Assembly (NCBI RefSeq): GCF_000519125.1
Contig: NZ_JAEX01000001.1
Span: forward strand, 124,001 to 188,000
Direction of reading: 5' to 3'
Length of the DNA stretch: 64,000 nt
Source of the DNA: Desulfocurvus vexinensis DSM 17965
Lineage (GTDB): Bacteria > Desulfobacterota > Desulfovibrionia > Desulfovibrionales > Desulfovibrionaceae
Positions within the stretch are counted from its first letter, which is position 1; each line of letters opens with the position of its first letter. Positions 53,898 through 63,170 of the stretch are shown in pieces. The notes below the pieces were generated by a model. It did no database searches. It saw only the letters and a program-made list of their open reading frames with translations, and was not told the origin of the DNA. Made by a program: the position numbers and the translations under genes.

Positions 53898-53911
53898 TTT
53901 CGAACACGAAA
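53898..53911. promoter_or_regulatory. Palindrome in the divergent cyd-like/coaX region
   Basis: TTTCG-AACA-CGAAA, a 5-bp inverted repeat placed between the two divergent -35 boxes. Possible operator; it does not match a regulator consensus that I recognise with confidence. Confidence 0.35.
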
Positions 53912-53918
53912 AGGACGC

Positions 53919-53946
53919 TTGAGTTTCCGCGCCAAATCGCTACAGT
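53919..53946 (+). promoter_or_regulatory. Promoter of coaX
   Basis: TTGAGT (53919-53924) and TACAGT (53941-53946), 16-bp spacer, about 30 bases ahead of the start codon. Confidence 0.5.
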
Positions 53947-53980
53947 CCTGGGAGCGGCGAAAGCCCGCGCCCGGACGGCC

Positions 53981-54772
53981 ATGAACGACACCCCCTTCCT
54001 GATACTCGACGTCGGCAACACCAATATCAAGGCCGCCCTGGCCGCGCCCGGCGGGCAACCCGGCCCGGCGCGCGCCGTGGCCACCCATGGCGGGGCGCAG
54101 GCCCTGGAGGCGGCGGTGCTGGCCCTGTGCGCCGGGGCCGGGCTGGCCCCCGGCGCCCTGGCGGGGGCGGCGGTGTCGTCGGTGGTGCCTGCGGCAAACG
54201 GCGCCGTGGCGGCCCTGGTGCGCGAGCTGACGGGCCGGGACCCGCTGTTCGCCCCGCGCGACCTGCCCCTGGGCTTTGCCAACATGGCCGCCATCCCGCC
54301 CAACGTGGGGGCGGACCGGCTGGCCGGGGCCTTCGGCGCGCGCGTGGCCCTGCCCGGGGCCGGGCGCCTGGTGGTCGTCGATTTCGGCACGGCCACCACG
54401 GTGGACTGCGTGCGCGGCGACGAGTACCTGGGCGGGCTGACCTGCCCGGGCATGCGCACTGCGGCGGACGCCCTGACGGCGGGCACGGCGCTTTTGCCGC
54501 CCCTGGCCCTGACCCTGGACGAGCCCGCCCTGCGCCTGAGTTTCGACACCCAGGTCAGCCTGAACCAGGGCTTCCTGTTCGGCTTCGCGGCCCTGGCCGA
54601 GGGGCTGGCGGCGCGGCTGGCGGCGCTCATGGGCGGGCCCGCCGAGGTGGTGGCCACGGGCGGGCTGGCCCCGGCGGTGGCGGCCCTGTGCCCGGCCATC
54701 GGCCACGTGCGGCCCGCCTTGGTCATGGAAGGCCTGAGCGCCGCCCTTGTGGCGCAGGGCACACATTTCTGA
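53981..54772 (+). CDS. coaX: Type III pantothenate kinase
   Basis: First step from pantothenate to coenzyme A, by phosphorylation that is not feedback-inhibited by CoA. The 263-residue protein has the ASKHA-fold motifs: FLILDVGNTNIKAAL (phosphate 1), NVGADRLAGAFGAR, VVVDFGTATTVDCV (phosphate 2) and VVATGGLAPAVA (adenosine). It requires a monovalent cation in known relatives. Eighty-one bases upstream of eno. Confidence 0.94.
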   Translation: MNDTPFLILDVGNTNIKAALAAPGGQPGPARAVATHGGAQALEAAVLALCAGAGLAPGALAGAAVSSVVPAANGAVAALVRELTGRDPLFAPRDLPLGFANMAAIPPNVGADRLAGAFGARVALPGAGRLVVVDFGTATTVDCVRGDEYLGGLTCPGMRTAADALTAGTALLPPLALTLDEPALRLSFDTQVSLNQGFLFGFAALAEGLAARLAALMGGPAEVVATGGLAPAVAALCPAIGHVRPALVMEGLSAALVAQGTHF

Positions 54773-56146
<1,374 letters not shown>

Positions 56147-56168
56147 GGCGCAAGCCCCCGGAACGACG

Positions 56169-56201
56169 CGGGGCGCGGGAGCTTTACAGGCCCGCGCCCC
56201 G
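56169..56201 (+). terminator. Possible terminator between eno and folD
   Basis: CGGGGCGCGGG (56169-56179), an 11-base loop, CCCGCGCCCCG (56191-56201), then CTCCCTTTTCC. The T-run is short and offset. Confidence 0.4.
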
Positions 56202-56240
56202 CTCCCTTTTCCCGGCCCCAACCCCAACCGGAGACGCAAC

Positions 56241-57107
56241 ATGATTCTTCTGGACGGCAAGGCCACGGCGGCCACCATCCGCACGGAACTCAAGGCCAGG
56301 GTGGACGCCCTGCGCCAGGACCACGGCCGCGCCCCGGGCCTGGCCGTGATCCTCGTGGGCGACGACCCCGCCAGCCAGGTCTACGTGCGCATGAAGGAAA
56401 AAGGCTGCGCCGAGGCGGGCATCGTCTCCTTCTCCCACCGCCTGGACGCCGCGGTGGCCCAGGGCGAGCTGGAGGCCCTCATCGACCGCCTCAACGCCGA
56501 CCCCGCCGTGGACGGCATCCTGCTGCAACTGCCCCTGCCCAAAGGGCTGCACAGCCAGGCCTGCCTGGAGCGCATCGCCCCGGACAAGGACGTGGACGGC
56601 TTCCATCCCGAAAACATGGGCCGCCTGGCCCTGGGGCTGCCCGGCTACCGGCCCTGCACCCCGGCGGGCGTGATCGAGCTGCTGCGCCGCCACGGCGTGA
56701 CCACGGCGGGCAAGCGCGCGGTGGTGCTGGGCCGCTCCAACATCGTGGGCAAGCCCATGGCGCTGATGCTGCTGGAATACGGCGCCCTGGGCGACGCCAC
56801 CACCACCGTGGTCCATTCGCGCACGCCCCTGGACGACCAGCGCGCCTGCTGCCGCGAGGCCGATATCGTCATCGCCGCCGTGGGCCGCCCGCTGCACGTC
56901 AAGGCCGACTGGATCAAGGACGGCGCCGTGGTGGTGGACGTGGGCATCCACCGCACCGAGGCGGGGCTGGTGGGCGACTGCGATTTCGAGGCCATGAAGG
57001 ACAAGTGCGCGGCCATCAGCCCCGTGCCCGGCGGCGTTGGGCCCATGACCATCGCCCAACTGCTGACCAACACCGTGGCCGCCTGCGCCGCGCACCTGGG
57101 CGCGTAG
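56241..57107 (+). CDS. folD: Methylene-tetrahydrofolate dehydrogenase/methenyl-tetrahydrofolate cyclohydrolase
   Basis: Bifunctional one-carbon enzyme supplying formyl- and methylene-tetrahydrofolate. The 288-residue protein has VYVRMKEKGCAEAGI (Tyr and Lys of the active site), DGILLQLPLPKGL, the Rossmann-fold GKRAVVLGRSNIVGKPMALMLLE and the C-terminal SPVPGGVGPMTIAQLLTNTV. GGAGACGCAAC precedes the ATG. Ends 143 bases before ffh. Confidence 0.97.
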   Translation: MILLDGKATAATIRTELKARVDALRQDHGRAPGLAVILVGDDPASQVYVRMKEKGCAEAGIVSFSHRLDAAVAQGELEALIDRLNADPAVDGILLQLPLPKGLHSQACLERIAPDKDVDGFHPENMGRLALGLPGYRPCTPAGVIELLRRHGVTTAGKRAVVLGRSNIVGKPMALMLLEYGALGDATTTVVHSRTPLDDQRACCREADIVIAAVGRPLHVKADWIKDGAVVVDVGIHRTEAGLVGDCDFEAMKDKCAAISPVPGGVGPMTIAQLLTNTVAACAAHLGA

Positions 57108-57188
57108 CCGGGGCCGCCCGGGCGGGGTGCGGCGCCGTGGCCGGGGGGGGGCACGTTCCCGCCGCCCCCGGCGACGTGGTTTGCGCAC

Positions 57189-57217
57189 TTGACGAATCTG
57201 CGGCGGTTCTTTAATGA
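57189..57217 (+). promoter_or_regulatory. Promoter of ffh
   Basis: TTGACG (57189-57194, five of six) and TAATGA (57212-57217), 17-bp spacer, followed by an AT-rich leader with GCAGGAG before the ATG at 57251. Confidence 0.6.
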
Positions 57218-57250
57218 AAAGCTCTTTTTGCTTGCAGGAGCCCATAGCGC

Positions 57251-58810
57251 ATGTTCGAAAGCCTCCAAGACCGCCTGGGCGGCGTCTTCAAGAAGTTCAA
57301 GGGTCAGGGCCGCCTGGATGAGAGCAACATCCAGGAGGGCCTGCGCGAGGTGCGTCTTGCGCTTCTTGAGGCCGACGTCAACTTCAAGGTCGCCAAGGAT
57401 TTCGTGGCCCGCGTGGGCGAGCGCTGCCTGGGCCAGGAGGTGCTGCGCAGCCTGACCCCCGGCCAGCAGGTGGTCAAGATCGTCCACGACGAGCTGGTCA
57501 CGCTTCTGGGCGGCGAGGCCAAGGGCCTGGAGCTGCGCGGCGCCCCGGCGGTGATCATGATGGTCGGCCTGCAGGGCTCGGGCAAGACGACCTCCTCGGC
57601 CAAGCTGGCCCTGTACCTGCGCCGGGTGCACAAGATGAAGCCGTACCTCGTCCCTGCGGACGTGTACCGCCCGGCGGCCATCGACCAGCTGACGACCCTG
57701 GCGCGCCAGCTCGACGTGCCGGTGCATCCGTCCCAGTCCGGGCAGGACCCGGTGGACATCGCCCGCGCCGCCGTGGCCGCCGCCCGCGAGCAAGGCTGCA
57801 ACGTGGCCATCCTGGACACGGCGGGCCGCCTGCATGTGGACGAGACGCTCATGGGCGAGCTTGCGGCCATCAAGGCCGCCGTGGGCCCGCAGGAGATCTT
57901 GTTCGTCGCCGACGCCATGACCGGCCAGGACGCCGTGACCGTGGCCGAGAGCTTCGACGCCAGGCTGGACCTTTCCGGCGTGGTGCTGACCAAGATGGAC
58001 GGCGACGCCCGGGGCGGCGCGGCCCTGTCCATCAAGCACGTCACGGGCAAGTCCATCAAGTTCGTGGGCATGGGCGAGAAGGTCTCGGACCTGGAGATCT
58101 TCCACCCCGACCGCGTGGCCTCGCGCATCCTGGGCATGGGCGACGTGCTCACGCTCATCGAGAAGGCCCAGGAGACCATGGGCGAGGAGGAGGCCGAGCG
58201 CCTGGGCCAGAAGTTCCAGCGCGCGGAGTTCGACTTCGAGGACTTCCGCACCCAGATGCGGCGGCTGAAGAAGATCGGGTCCTTCGAGAGCATCCTGAAG
58301 CTCATCCCGGGCATGGGCGCCCTGAAGGACAAGCTCGGGGAGCTCAAGGTGCCCGACAAGGAGCTGGGGCGCGTGGAGGCGATGATCAACTCCATGACCC
58401 TGGCCGAGCGGCGCAACCCGGCGCTCATGGACAAGAGCCGCAAGGAGCGCATTGCCCGCGGTTCGGGCGTCGCCCTGGACGACGTGAACCAGCTGGTGAA
58501 GAATTTCGAGGGCATGCGCCTGATGATGCAGCAGATGATGGGCGGCAAGAAGGGCAAGAAGGGCAAGATGCCCGGGATGCCCAAGCTGCCGCCCGGCATG
58601 GCCGCCCGGCCCGGCATGGGCATGCCCCGCCTGCCCGGCGCGGGCGGGATGCCCGGCCTGGAGGGCCTGGACGGCGCCATGGGCGGGATGCCCGGCATGG
58701 ACGGAATGCCCGGCGCGGGCGAGGGGCAATCCAAGAGCGGCTTCACCAAGGCCAAGAAGGACCGTAAAAAACGCGTCAAACCTGCAAAGCAGAAGAAAAA
58801 GAAACGCTAG
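57251..58810 (+). CDS. ffh: Signal recognition particle protein Ffh (SRP54)
   Basis: GTPase that binds signal peptides on ribosomes and delivers membrane proteins to FtsY and the translocon. The 519-residue protein has an N domain (MFESLQDRLGGVFKKFKGQGRLDESNIQEGLREVRLALLEADVN) and a G domain with P-loop GLQGSGKTTSSAKLA, NVAILDTAGRLHVDE and VVLTKMDGDARGGAAL. The Met-rich M domain covers the last 200 residues (MMQQMMGGKKG, MPGMPKLPPGMAA) and ends in a Lys-rich tail. The M-domain tail with repeated GMPG motifs is longer than in E. coli (453 residues). It heads the translation gene cluster. Confidence 0.97.
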   Translation: MFESLQDRLGGVFKKFKGQGRLDESNIQEGLREVRLALLEADVNFKVAKDFVARVGERCLGQEVLRSLTPGQQVVKIVHDELVTLLGGEAKGLELRGAPAVIMMVGLQGSGKTTSSAKLALYLRRVHKMKPYLVPADVYRPAAIDQLTTLARQLDVPVHPSQSGQDPVDIARAAVAAAREQGCNVAILDTAGRLHVDETLMGELAAIKAAVGPQEILFVADAMTGQDAVTVAESFDARLDLSGVVLTKMDGDARGGAALSIKHVTGKSIKFVGMGEKVSDLEIFHPDRVASRILGMGDVLTLIEKAQETMGEEEAERLGQKFQRAEFDFEDFRTQMRRLKKIGSFESILKLIPGMGALKDKLGELKVPDKELGRVEAMINSMTLAERRNPALMDKSRKERIARGSGVALDDVNQLVKNFEGMRLMMQQMMGGKKGKKGKMPGMPKLPPGMAARPGMGMPRLPGAGGMPGLEGLDGAMGGMPGMDGMPGAGEGQSKSGFTKAKKDRKKRVKPAKQKKKKR

Positions 58811-58893
58811 AACGGCGCAATGCGGGCTGCGGCTGGCCCGGGGCGCTTGCAAATACACGGCAAACAGGAAAACAGCCGGTCTGCTCCGGCTAC

Positions 58894-58920
58894 TTGCTTT
58901 TATTCTTGAAATTGTAATAA
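58894..58920 (+). promoter_or_regulatory. Possible promoter of the rpsP cluster
   Basis: TTGCTT (58894-58899) and TAATAA (58915-58920), 15-bp spacer, in the most AT-rich stretch of this area. A hairpin AGCCGG-TCTGCT-CCGGCT (58874-58891) lies just upstream and may act on ffh transcripts. Confidence 0.35.
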
Positions 58921-58944
58921 TCTACCAGTGGGAGTATAGAAGAA

Positions 58945-59193
58945 ATGGCAATGAAGCTTCGTCTGACCAGGATGGGTTCCAAGAAACGTCCGTTCTACCG
59001 CATTGTCGCCGTGGATAGCGCCACCCGCCGTGATGGCCGGGCCCTGGACTACGTCGGGTTCTACAACCCGATGGTCGAGCCGGTCGAGCTGAAGGTGGAC
59101 CAGGAGAAGGTCAAGATGTGGATCGAGCGTGGGGCCCAGCCCTCCGACACGGTCCGCGCGCTGCTCAAGCAGGCCGAGAAGGCCGCCCAGTAG
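58945..59193 (+). CDS. rpsP: 30S ribosomal protein S16
   Basis: Structural protein of the small ribosomal subunit, 82 residues. [42 protein letters not shown] is the invariant S16 N-terminus, followed by [26 protein letters not shown]. Preceded by GTGGGAGTATAGAAGAA as ribosome-binding region. Followed by khpA, rimM, trmD and rplS in the order usual for bacteria. Confidence 0.98.
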   Translation: MAMKLRLTRMGSKKRPFYRIVAVDSATRRDGRALDYVGFYNPMVEPVELKVDQEKVKMWIERGAQPSDTVRALLKQAEKAAQ

Positions 59194-59281
59194 CAGCCCG
59201 CCTTCCCCGTCCCGCCGCCCCGGCGATTTGCGGCAATGTTCTGCGAGGCGTCCCAGCTCACGTTGCGATGCGGAGGGTATC

Positions 59282-59515
59282 ATGTTGAAGGACCTGATCT
59301 CGTACATTGCCAAGTCGTTGGTGGACAACCCTGACGCCGTGTCCGTCTCGGAGATCGAAGGCGAGCAGACCTCGGTCATCGAACTCAAGGTGGCCAAGGA
59401 AGACCTGGGCAAGGTCATCGGCAAACAGGGGCGCACGGCCAGGGCCATGCGCACCATAATCGGCGCGGCCTCGACCAAGGCCAGGAAGCGGGCCGTCCTC
59501 GAAATCATCGAGTAG
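59282..59515 (+). CDS. khpA: KH-domain RNA-binding protein KhpA/YlqC-like
   Basis: A 77-residue single type II KH domain: [63 protein letters not shown], with the GKxGRTA loop that contacts RNA. Known members bind small RNAs and mRNAs and pair with KhpB. It lies between rpsP and rimM, the usual position. GCGGAGGGTATC precedes the ATG. Confidence 0.95.
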   Translation: MLKDLISYIAKSLVDNPDAVSVSEIEGEQTSVIELKVAKEDLGKVIGKQGRTARAMRTIIGAASTKARKRAVLEIIE

Positions 59516-59581
59516 GCCGCCCGTCGCCCGGCGGGGCGGTGGCTCCGGGGGTGGCGGCAAGGCCGCGCCCGGGGCCGGGGT

Positions 59582-60241
59582 ATGGAACCGCAGCGAGCCG
59601 GAGGGGCGGTGCAGAACCAGGACGCGGATTTCGTCGTCGTCGGCGAGGTCCTCAAGCCCCATGGTGTTCGGGGGGAGCTGCGCGTGGCGTGCCACGCGCA
59701 GTCCCCTTTTTTGTTCGACGAGGTGCCGTGCGTGTTCCTGCGCCCGGGGCCGCGCACGCCCCGGCCCGACCCCCTGGCGGGGCTGGGGCCCGGGCCCGTG
59801 CGTCCGGCCCAGGTGGCCCGGGCCCGCAAGCCCGCCCCGGTCCGCCCCCGGCAGATGGAGGTGGCTGCCTGGCGGGAGCACAAGGACCTCGTGCTTTTGA
59901 CCCTCACGGGCGTGGCCGACCGCGACGCCGCCGACGCCCTGCGCGGCCACGAGATCCTGGTGCGCAAGGCCGACCTGCCCGAGGCGGAGCAGGGCGAGCT
60001 TTTCCTGCACGAGATCGAGGGCCTGACCGTGCTGCTCCAGGACGGCTCGCGCCTGGGCACGGTGGCCGATGTCATGCTGCCCGGCGGGCAGGAGGTCTGG
60101 ACCATCGTCACCGCCGACGGGCGCGAGGTGCTGTTCCCCGTGGCCGAGGAATTCCTTGTGGACGTGGACCCCGAGGCCCGGACCGTGACCATCGCCCCGC
60201 CCCCGGGGCTGCTGGAGCTCTACCTCGCGGGCGAGGCCTAG
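59582..60241 (+). CDS. rimM: Ribosome maturation factor RimM
   Basis: Assists 30S subunit maturation by binding S19. The N-terminal barrel begins DFVVVGEVLKPHGVRGELRVACHA, and the PRC-barrel half includes DLPEAEQGELFLHEIEGLTVLLQDGSRLGTVADVML and the IVTADGREVLFPVAEEFLVDVDPEARTVTI end. At 219 residues it is longer than the usual 170 because of an Ala/Pro/Arg-rich insertion (PRTPRPDPLAGLGPGPVRPAQVARARKPAPVRP) in the N-terminal domain. The true start may be GTG 59609, which has GGAGG just upstream and would give 210 residues. Confidence 0.93.
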   Translation: MEPQRAGGAVQNQDADFVVVGEVLKPHGVRGELRVACHAQSPFLFDEVPCVFLRPGPRTPRPDPLAGLGPGPVRPAQVARARKPAPVRPRQMEVAAWREHKDLVLLTLTGVADRDAADALRGHEILVRKADLPEAEQGELFLHEIEGLTVLLQDGSRLGTVADVMLPGGQEVWTIVTADGREVLFPVAEEFLVDVDPEARTVTIAPPPGLLELYLAGEA

Positions 60242-60402
60242 CCCGCCGCTGGCATGCCCGTGCCCCGGGCCGCCGGGAAGAGCCGCGCCGCGATGCAGCC
60301 GGATGACGAGCGCGCGAGAGCGCGCCGCAGCCGCGCGGCGGCGCCAGCGGCGCAGTGGATTGCCATGTTTCACCGGCCTGCCGGGCCCTTGCGGAGTTGT
60401 GC

Positions 60403-61689
60403 GTGCGTTTCACCCTGGTGACCCTGTTCCCCGAGTTCTTCGACTCGCCCCTGGCCAGCGGGCTCATGGGCCGGGGGGAGCAGGCCGGGCTGGTGGAATT
60501 TTCGTGCGTCAACCCGCGCGATTTCGCCGCCGACCAGCGCGGCACGGTGGACGACCGGCCCTACGGCGGCGGCCCGGGCATGGTCATGAGCTGCCCGCCC
60601 CTGGTGGCGGCCCTGGAGAGCATCCCCCGGCCCGGGCGCATGATCTACCTGTCGCCGCGCGGCAGGCGGCTGGACCAGGCCCTGGCCCGCGAGCTGGCCG
60701 CGCAGCAGGCCCTGACCCTCATCTGCGGGCGCTACGAGGGCATCGACCAGCGCATCCTGGAGCTGTTCCCGGTGCAGGAGGTCAGCGTGGGCGACTTCGT
60801 GCTCAACGGGGGCGAGGCCGGGGCGCTGTGCCTCATGGAGGCCGTGGCCCGGCTGCTGCCGGGGTTCATGGGCCACGAGGGCTCCGCCGACGAGGAGAGC
60901 TTTTCCCAGGGGTTGCTGGAATACCCGCACTACACGCGGCCCGAGGAGTTTCGCGGGCTGCGGGTGCCTGCGGTGCTGGCCGGGGGCGACCACGGGCGCG
61001 TGGCGGCCTGGCGCCGGGAGCGGGCCCTGGAGACGACCCTGGACCGGCGGCCCGACCTGCTGGCCGAGGCCGCCCTGGACGAGGCGGACCTGGCCGTGCT
61101 GCGCCGGGCGCGGCGCGCGGCGGGCCCGCGCCTGGGGCGCAACCTGTACGTGGCGCTGCTTCACGCCCCGGTGCTGAACAAATTCGGCCAGACCGTGGCT
61201 GTGTCTTTGACAAACCTCGATGTTCACGATATAGCCCGCGTTTCCCGGACGTGCGGGCTCGGCGGCTACTATGTGGCCACGCCGCTGGCCGACCAGCGCG
61301 CCCTGCTGGATACGCTGCTGGGGCACTGGCTGGACGGGCCGGGCCGCGAGGCCAACGCGGACCGGGCCGAAGCCCTGGGCACCGTGCGCGCCGCTGCGGA
61401 TCTGGACGAGGTGCTGGCCGATGTGGCCCGGCGCTGCGGGCAGGCGCCCCGGGTGCTGGCCACCAGCGCGCGCGGCGCCGGGGGCATGACCCCCGGGCGG
61501 GTGCGCGCCTGGCTGGGCCAGGGGCCGGTGGTGCTGGTGCTGGGCACCGGCCACGGGCTGGCCCCCGAGATTTTGGAGCGGGCCGACGGTGTGCTGCGGC
61601 CCCTGCATGGCCTGGGCGGGTACAACCACCTGCCCGTGCGCGCGGCGGCGGCGATGATCATTGACCGCGTGCTGGGCGACGCGTATTAG
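60403..61689 (+). CDS. trmD: tRNA (guanine-37-N1)-methyltransferase TrmD fused to a second methyltransferase domain
   Basis: A 428-residue fusion. Residues 1-240 are TrmD, which methylates G37 of tRNAs to prevent frameshifting: FTLVTLFPEFFDSPLASGLMGRG, DDRPYGGGPGMVM, LICGRYEGIDQRI, VSVGDFVLNGGEAGALCLMEAVARLLPG, GLLEYPHYTRPEEFRG. The usual aspartate of the E/D-D-S-F motif reads ADEESFSQ, a D-to-E change near the catalytic site. Residues 260-428 match the SAM-dependent RNA methyltransferase family (PF09936 type): LYVALLHAPVLNKFGQTVAVSLTNLDVHDIARVSRTCGLGGYYVATPL, LVLGTGHGLAPEIL, GYNHLPVRAAAAMIIDRVLG. GTG start with GGAG six bases upstream. Confidence 0.94.
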   Translation: MRFTLVTLFPEFFDSPLASGLMGRGEQAGLVEFSCVNPRDFAADQRGTVDDRPYGGGPGMVMSCPPLVAALESIPRPGRMIYLSPRGRRLDQALARELAAQQALTLICGRYEGIDQRILELFPVQEVSVGDFVLNGGEAGALCLMEAVARLLPGFMGHEGSADEESFSQGLLEYPHYTRPEEFRGLRVPAVLAGGDHGRVAAWRRERALETTLDRRPDLLAEAALDEADLAVLRRARRAAGPRLGRNLYVALLHAPVLNKFGQTVAVSLTNLDVHDIARVSRTCGLGGYYVATPLADQRALLDTLLGHWLDGPGREANADRAEALGTVRAAADLDEVLADVARRCGQAPRVLATSARGAGGMTPGRVRAWLGQGPVVLVLGTGHGLAPEILERADGVLRPLHGLGGYNHLPVRAAAAMIIDRVLGDAY

Positions 61690-61734
61690 ACGGTTCCCGA
61701 CGCAAGAACACATTCCGTGCCAAGGAGTTTTGAT

Positions 61735-62085
61735 ATGAACGTCATCAAGAAGATCGAGCAGGAGCAGCTGCGCATCGACATCCCGCAGTTCAAGGCGGGC
61801 GACACCGTGAAGGTGCACCAGCGCATCATCGAGGGCGGCAAGGAGCGCATCCAGGTGTTCCAGGGCGTGGTCATGCGCGTGCACCGCGGCACCACCAACG
61901 CCACCTTCACCGTGCGCAAGGTGTCCGACGGCGTGGGCGTGGAGCGCATCTACCCCATGCACAGCCCGTTCATCGAGCGCGTGGAAGTGATCAGCGAGGG
62001 CCGCGTGCGCCGCAGCCGCATCTACTACCTGCGCAACCTCAAGGGCAAGGCCGCCCGCATCAAGACCAAGAACCAGTGGGACTAG
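61735..62085 (+). CDS. rplS: 50S ribosomal protein L19
   Basis: Structural protein near the 30S-50S interface, 116 residues. [39 protein letters not shown] and [42 protein letters not shown] are conserved throughout. AAGGAG lies nine bases before the ATG at 61735. Cotranscribed with trmD. Confidence 0.98.
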   Translation: MNVIKKIEQEQLRIDIPQFKAGDTVKVHQRIIEGGKERIQVFQGVVMRVHRGTTNATFTVRKVSDGVGVERIYPMHSPFIERVEVISEGRVRRSRIYYLRNLKGKAARIKTKNQWD

Positions 62086-62145
62086 CTCCCCTGGGGTCTT
62101 TCGCGGGCCTGCGCCCGCGTCCGTGAGCGCGGCGGGAGGCGACCC

Positions 62146-62787
62146 ATGTCGCTTTTGAGCTGTCACCAAGGGGCCGGGGAAGCGTTTCCCCGGCCTTTTG
62201 CCGGTGTGGACGAGGCGGGCCGGGGCTGCCTGGCCGGTCCCGTGGTGGCCGCCGCCGTCATCCTGCCCCCGGGCTTCGACCTGCCCGGGCTGGGCGACTC
62301 CAAGCAATTGTCCGAGCGGCGCCGTTTGGCGCTGGAACCGACCATCAAGGCCCAGGCCGTGGCCTGGGCCCTGGGCGTGGTCTGGCCTGCGGACATCGAC
62401 CGCCTGGACATCCTGCGCGCCACCTTCGCGGCCATGGCCGGGGCGGTGGCGCACCTGCGCGCGCGCCCCGCGTTCGTGGCCGTGGACGGCGACAAGACCG
62501 TGCCCGGCCTGGGCCTGCCCCAGCGGGCCGTGATCGGCGGCGACGCGAAGATTCCCGAGATTTCCGCCGCCTCGGTGCTGGCCAAGACCTTCCGCGACCG
62601 GCTGATGGTCGCCCTGGCCCGGCGCTATCCGGGCTACGGCCTGGAGGTCCACAAGGGCTACGGCACCCGGGTCCACCTGGAGGCCCTGGCGCGCCTGGGC
62701 CCCTGCCGGATGCACCGCCGCACCTTCCAGGGCGTGCGCCCCCGGGCGCGCAGCCGCGAGGACTCGTTGTGCCTGCCGGGCATCTGA
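62146..62787 (+). CDS. rnhB: Ribonuclease HII
   Basis: Removes ribonucleotides and RNA primers from DNA. The 213-residue protein has the acidic metal-site motif [48 protein letters not shown] and [39 protein letters not shown]. It overlaps the yraN start by 19 bases. RNase HI is also encoded in the window (32456). Confidence 0.96.
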   Translation: MSLLSCHQGAGEAFPRPFAGVDEAGRGCLAGPVVAAAVILPPGFDLPGLGDSKQLSERRRLALEPTIKAQAVAWALGVVWPADIDRLDILRATFAAMAGAVAHLRARPAFVAVDGDKTVPGLGLPQRAVIGGDAKIPEISAASVLAKTFRDRLMVALARRYPGYGLEVHKGYGTRVHLEALARLGPCRMHRRTFQGVRPRARSREDSLCLPGI

Positions 62788-63170
62788 CCCTGGGCCGCCG
62801 GGGCGAGGACGCGGCAGCCGCGCACCTCGAAGCCCGGGGCTACGCCGTTTTGGCCCGCAACTGGCGGGGCCGGGGCGGCGAGCTGGACATCGTCTGCCAG
62901 CGGCGCGGCACCGTGGTCTTCGCTGAGGTCAAGACGCGCACGGCGGGCCAGCGGGCCACGCCCCACGACGCCCTGACCCCGGCCAAGCGCCGCAGCCTGG
63001 CCCGCGCCGCCGCGCAGTGGCTGACCCAGCACGACGCCTGGGACCGGCCCTGCCGCTTCGACCTGCTGGCCGTGGTCCAGGACCAGGGCCGCACGCTGGT
63101 GGAGCACGTGGAGAACGCCTTCGACCTGGACCCCGGGCAGACCGGGGAGGGAGGCTGGCAGCCATGGTGA
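62769..63170 (+). CDS. YraN/UPF0102 family putative endonuclease
   Basis: A 133-residue protein of the UPF0102 family: [51 protein letters not shown] carries the restriction-endonuclease-like E-x-D...E-V-K motif, followed by [15 protein letters not shown] and CRFDLLAVV. Function is not established; some members have nuclease or Holliday-junction-like activity. GTG start within the rnhB 3' end with GAGG upstream. Overlaps rsmI by seven bases. Confidence 0.9.
   Translation: MPAGHLTLGRRGEDAAAAHLEARGYAVLARNWRGRGGELDIVCQRRGTVVFAEVKTRTAGQRATPHDALTPAKRRSLARAAAQWLTQHDAWDRPCRFDLLAVVQDQGRTLVEHVENAFDLDPGQTGEGGWQPW

Noticed and set aside
49744-53922. A 1392-codon plus-strand open frame across the CydA-like genes
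   Set aside because: Low-complexity Gly/His/Gln/Ala composition and full overlap with the convincing minus-strand genes mark it as a shadow frame.
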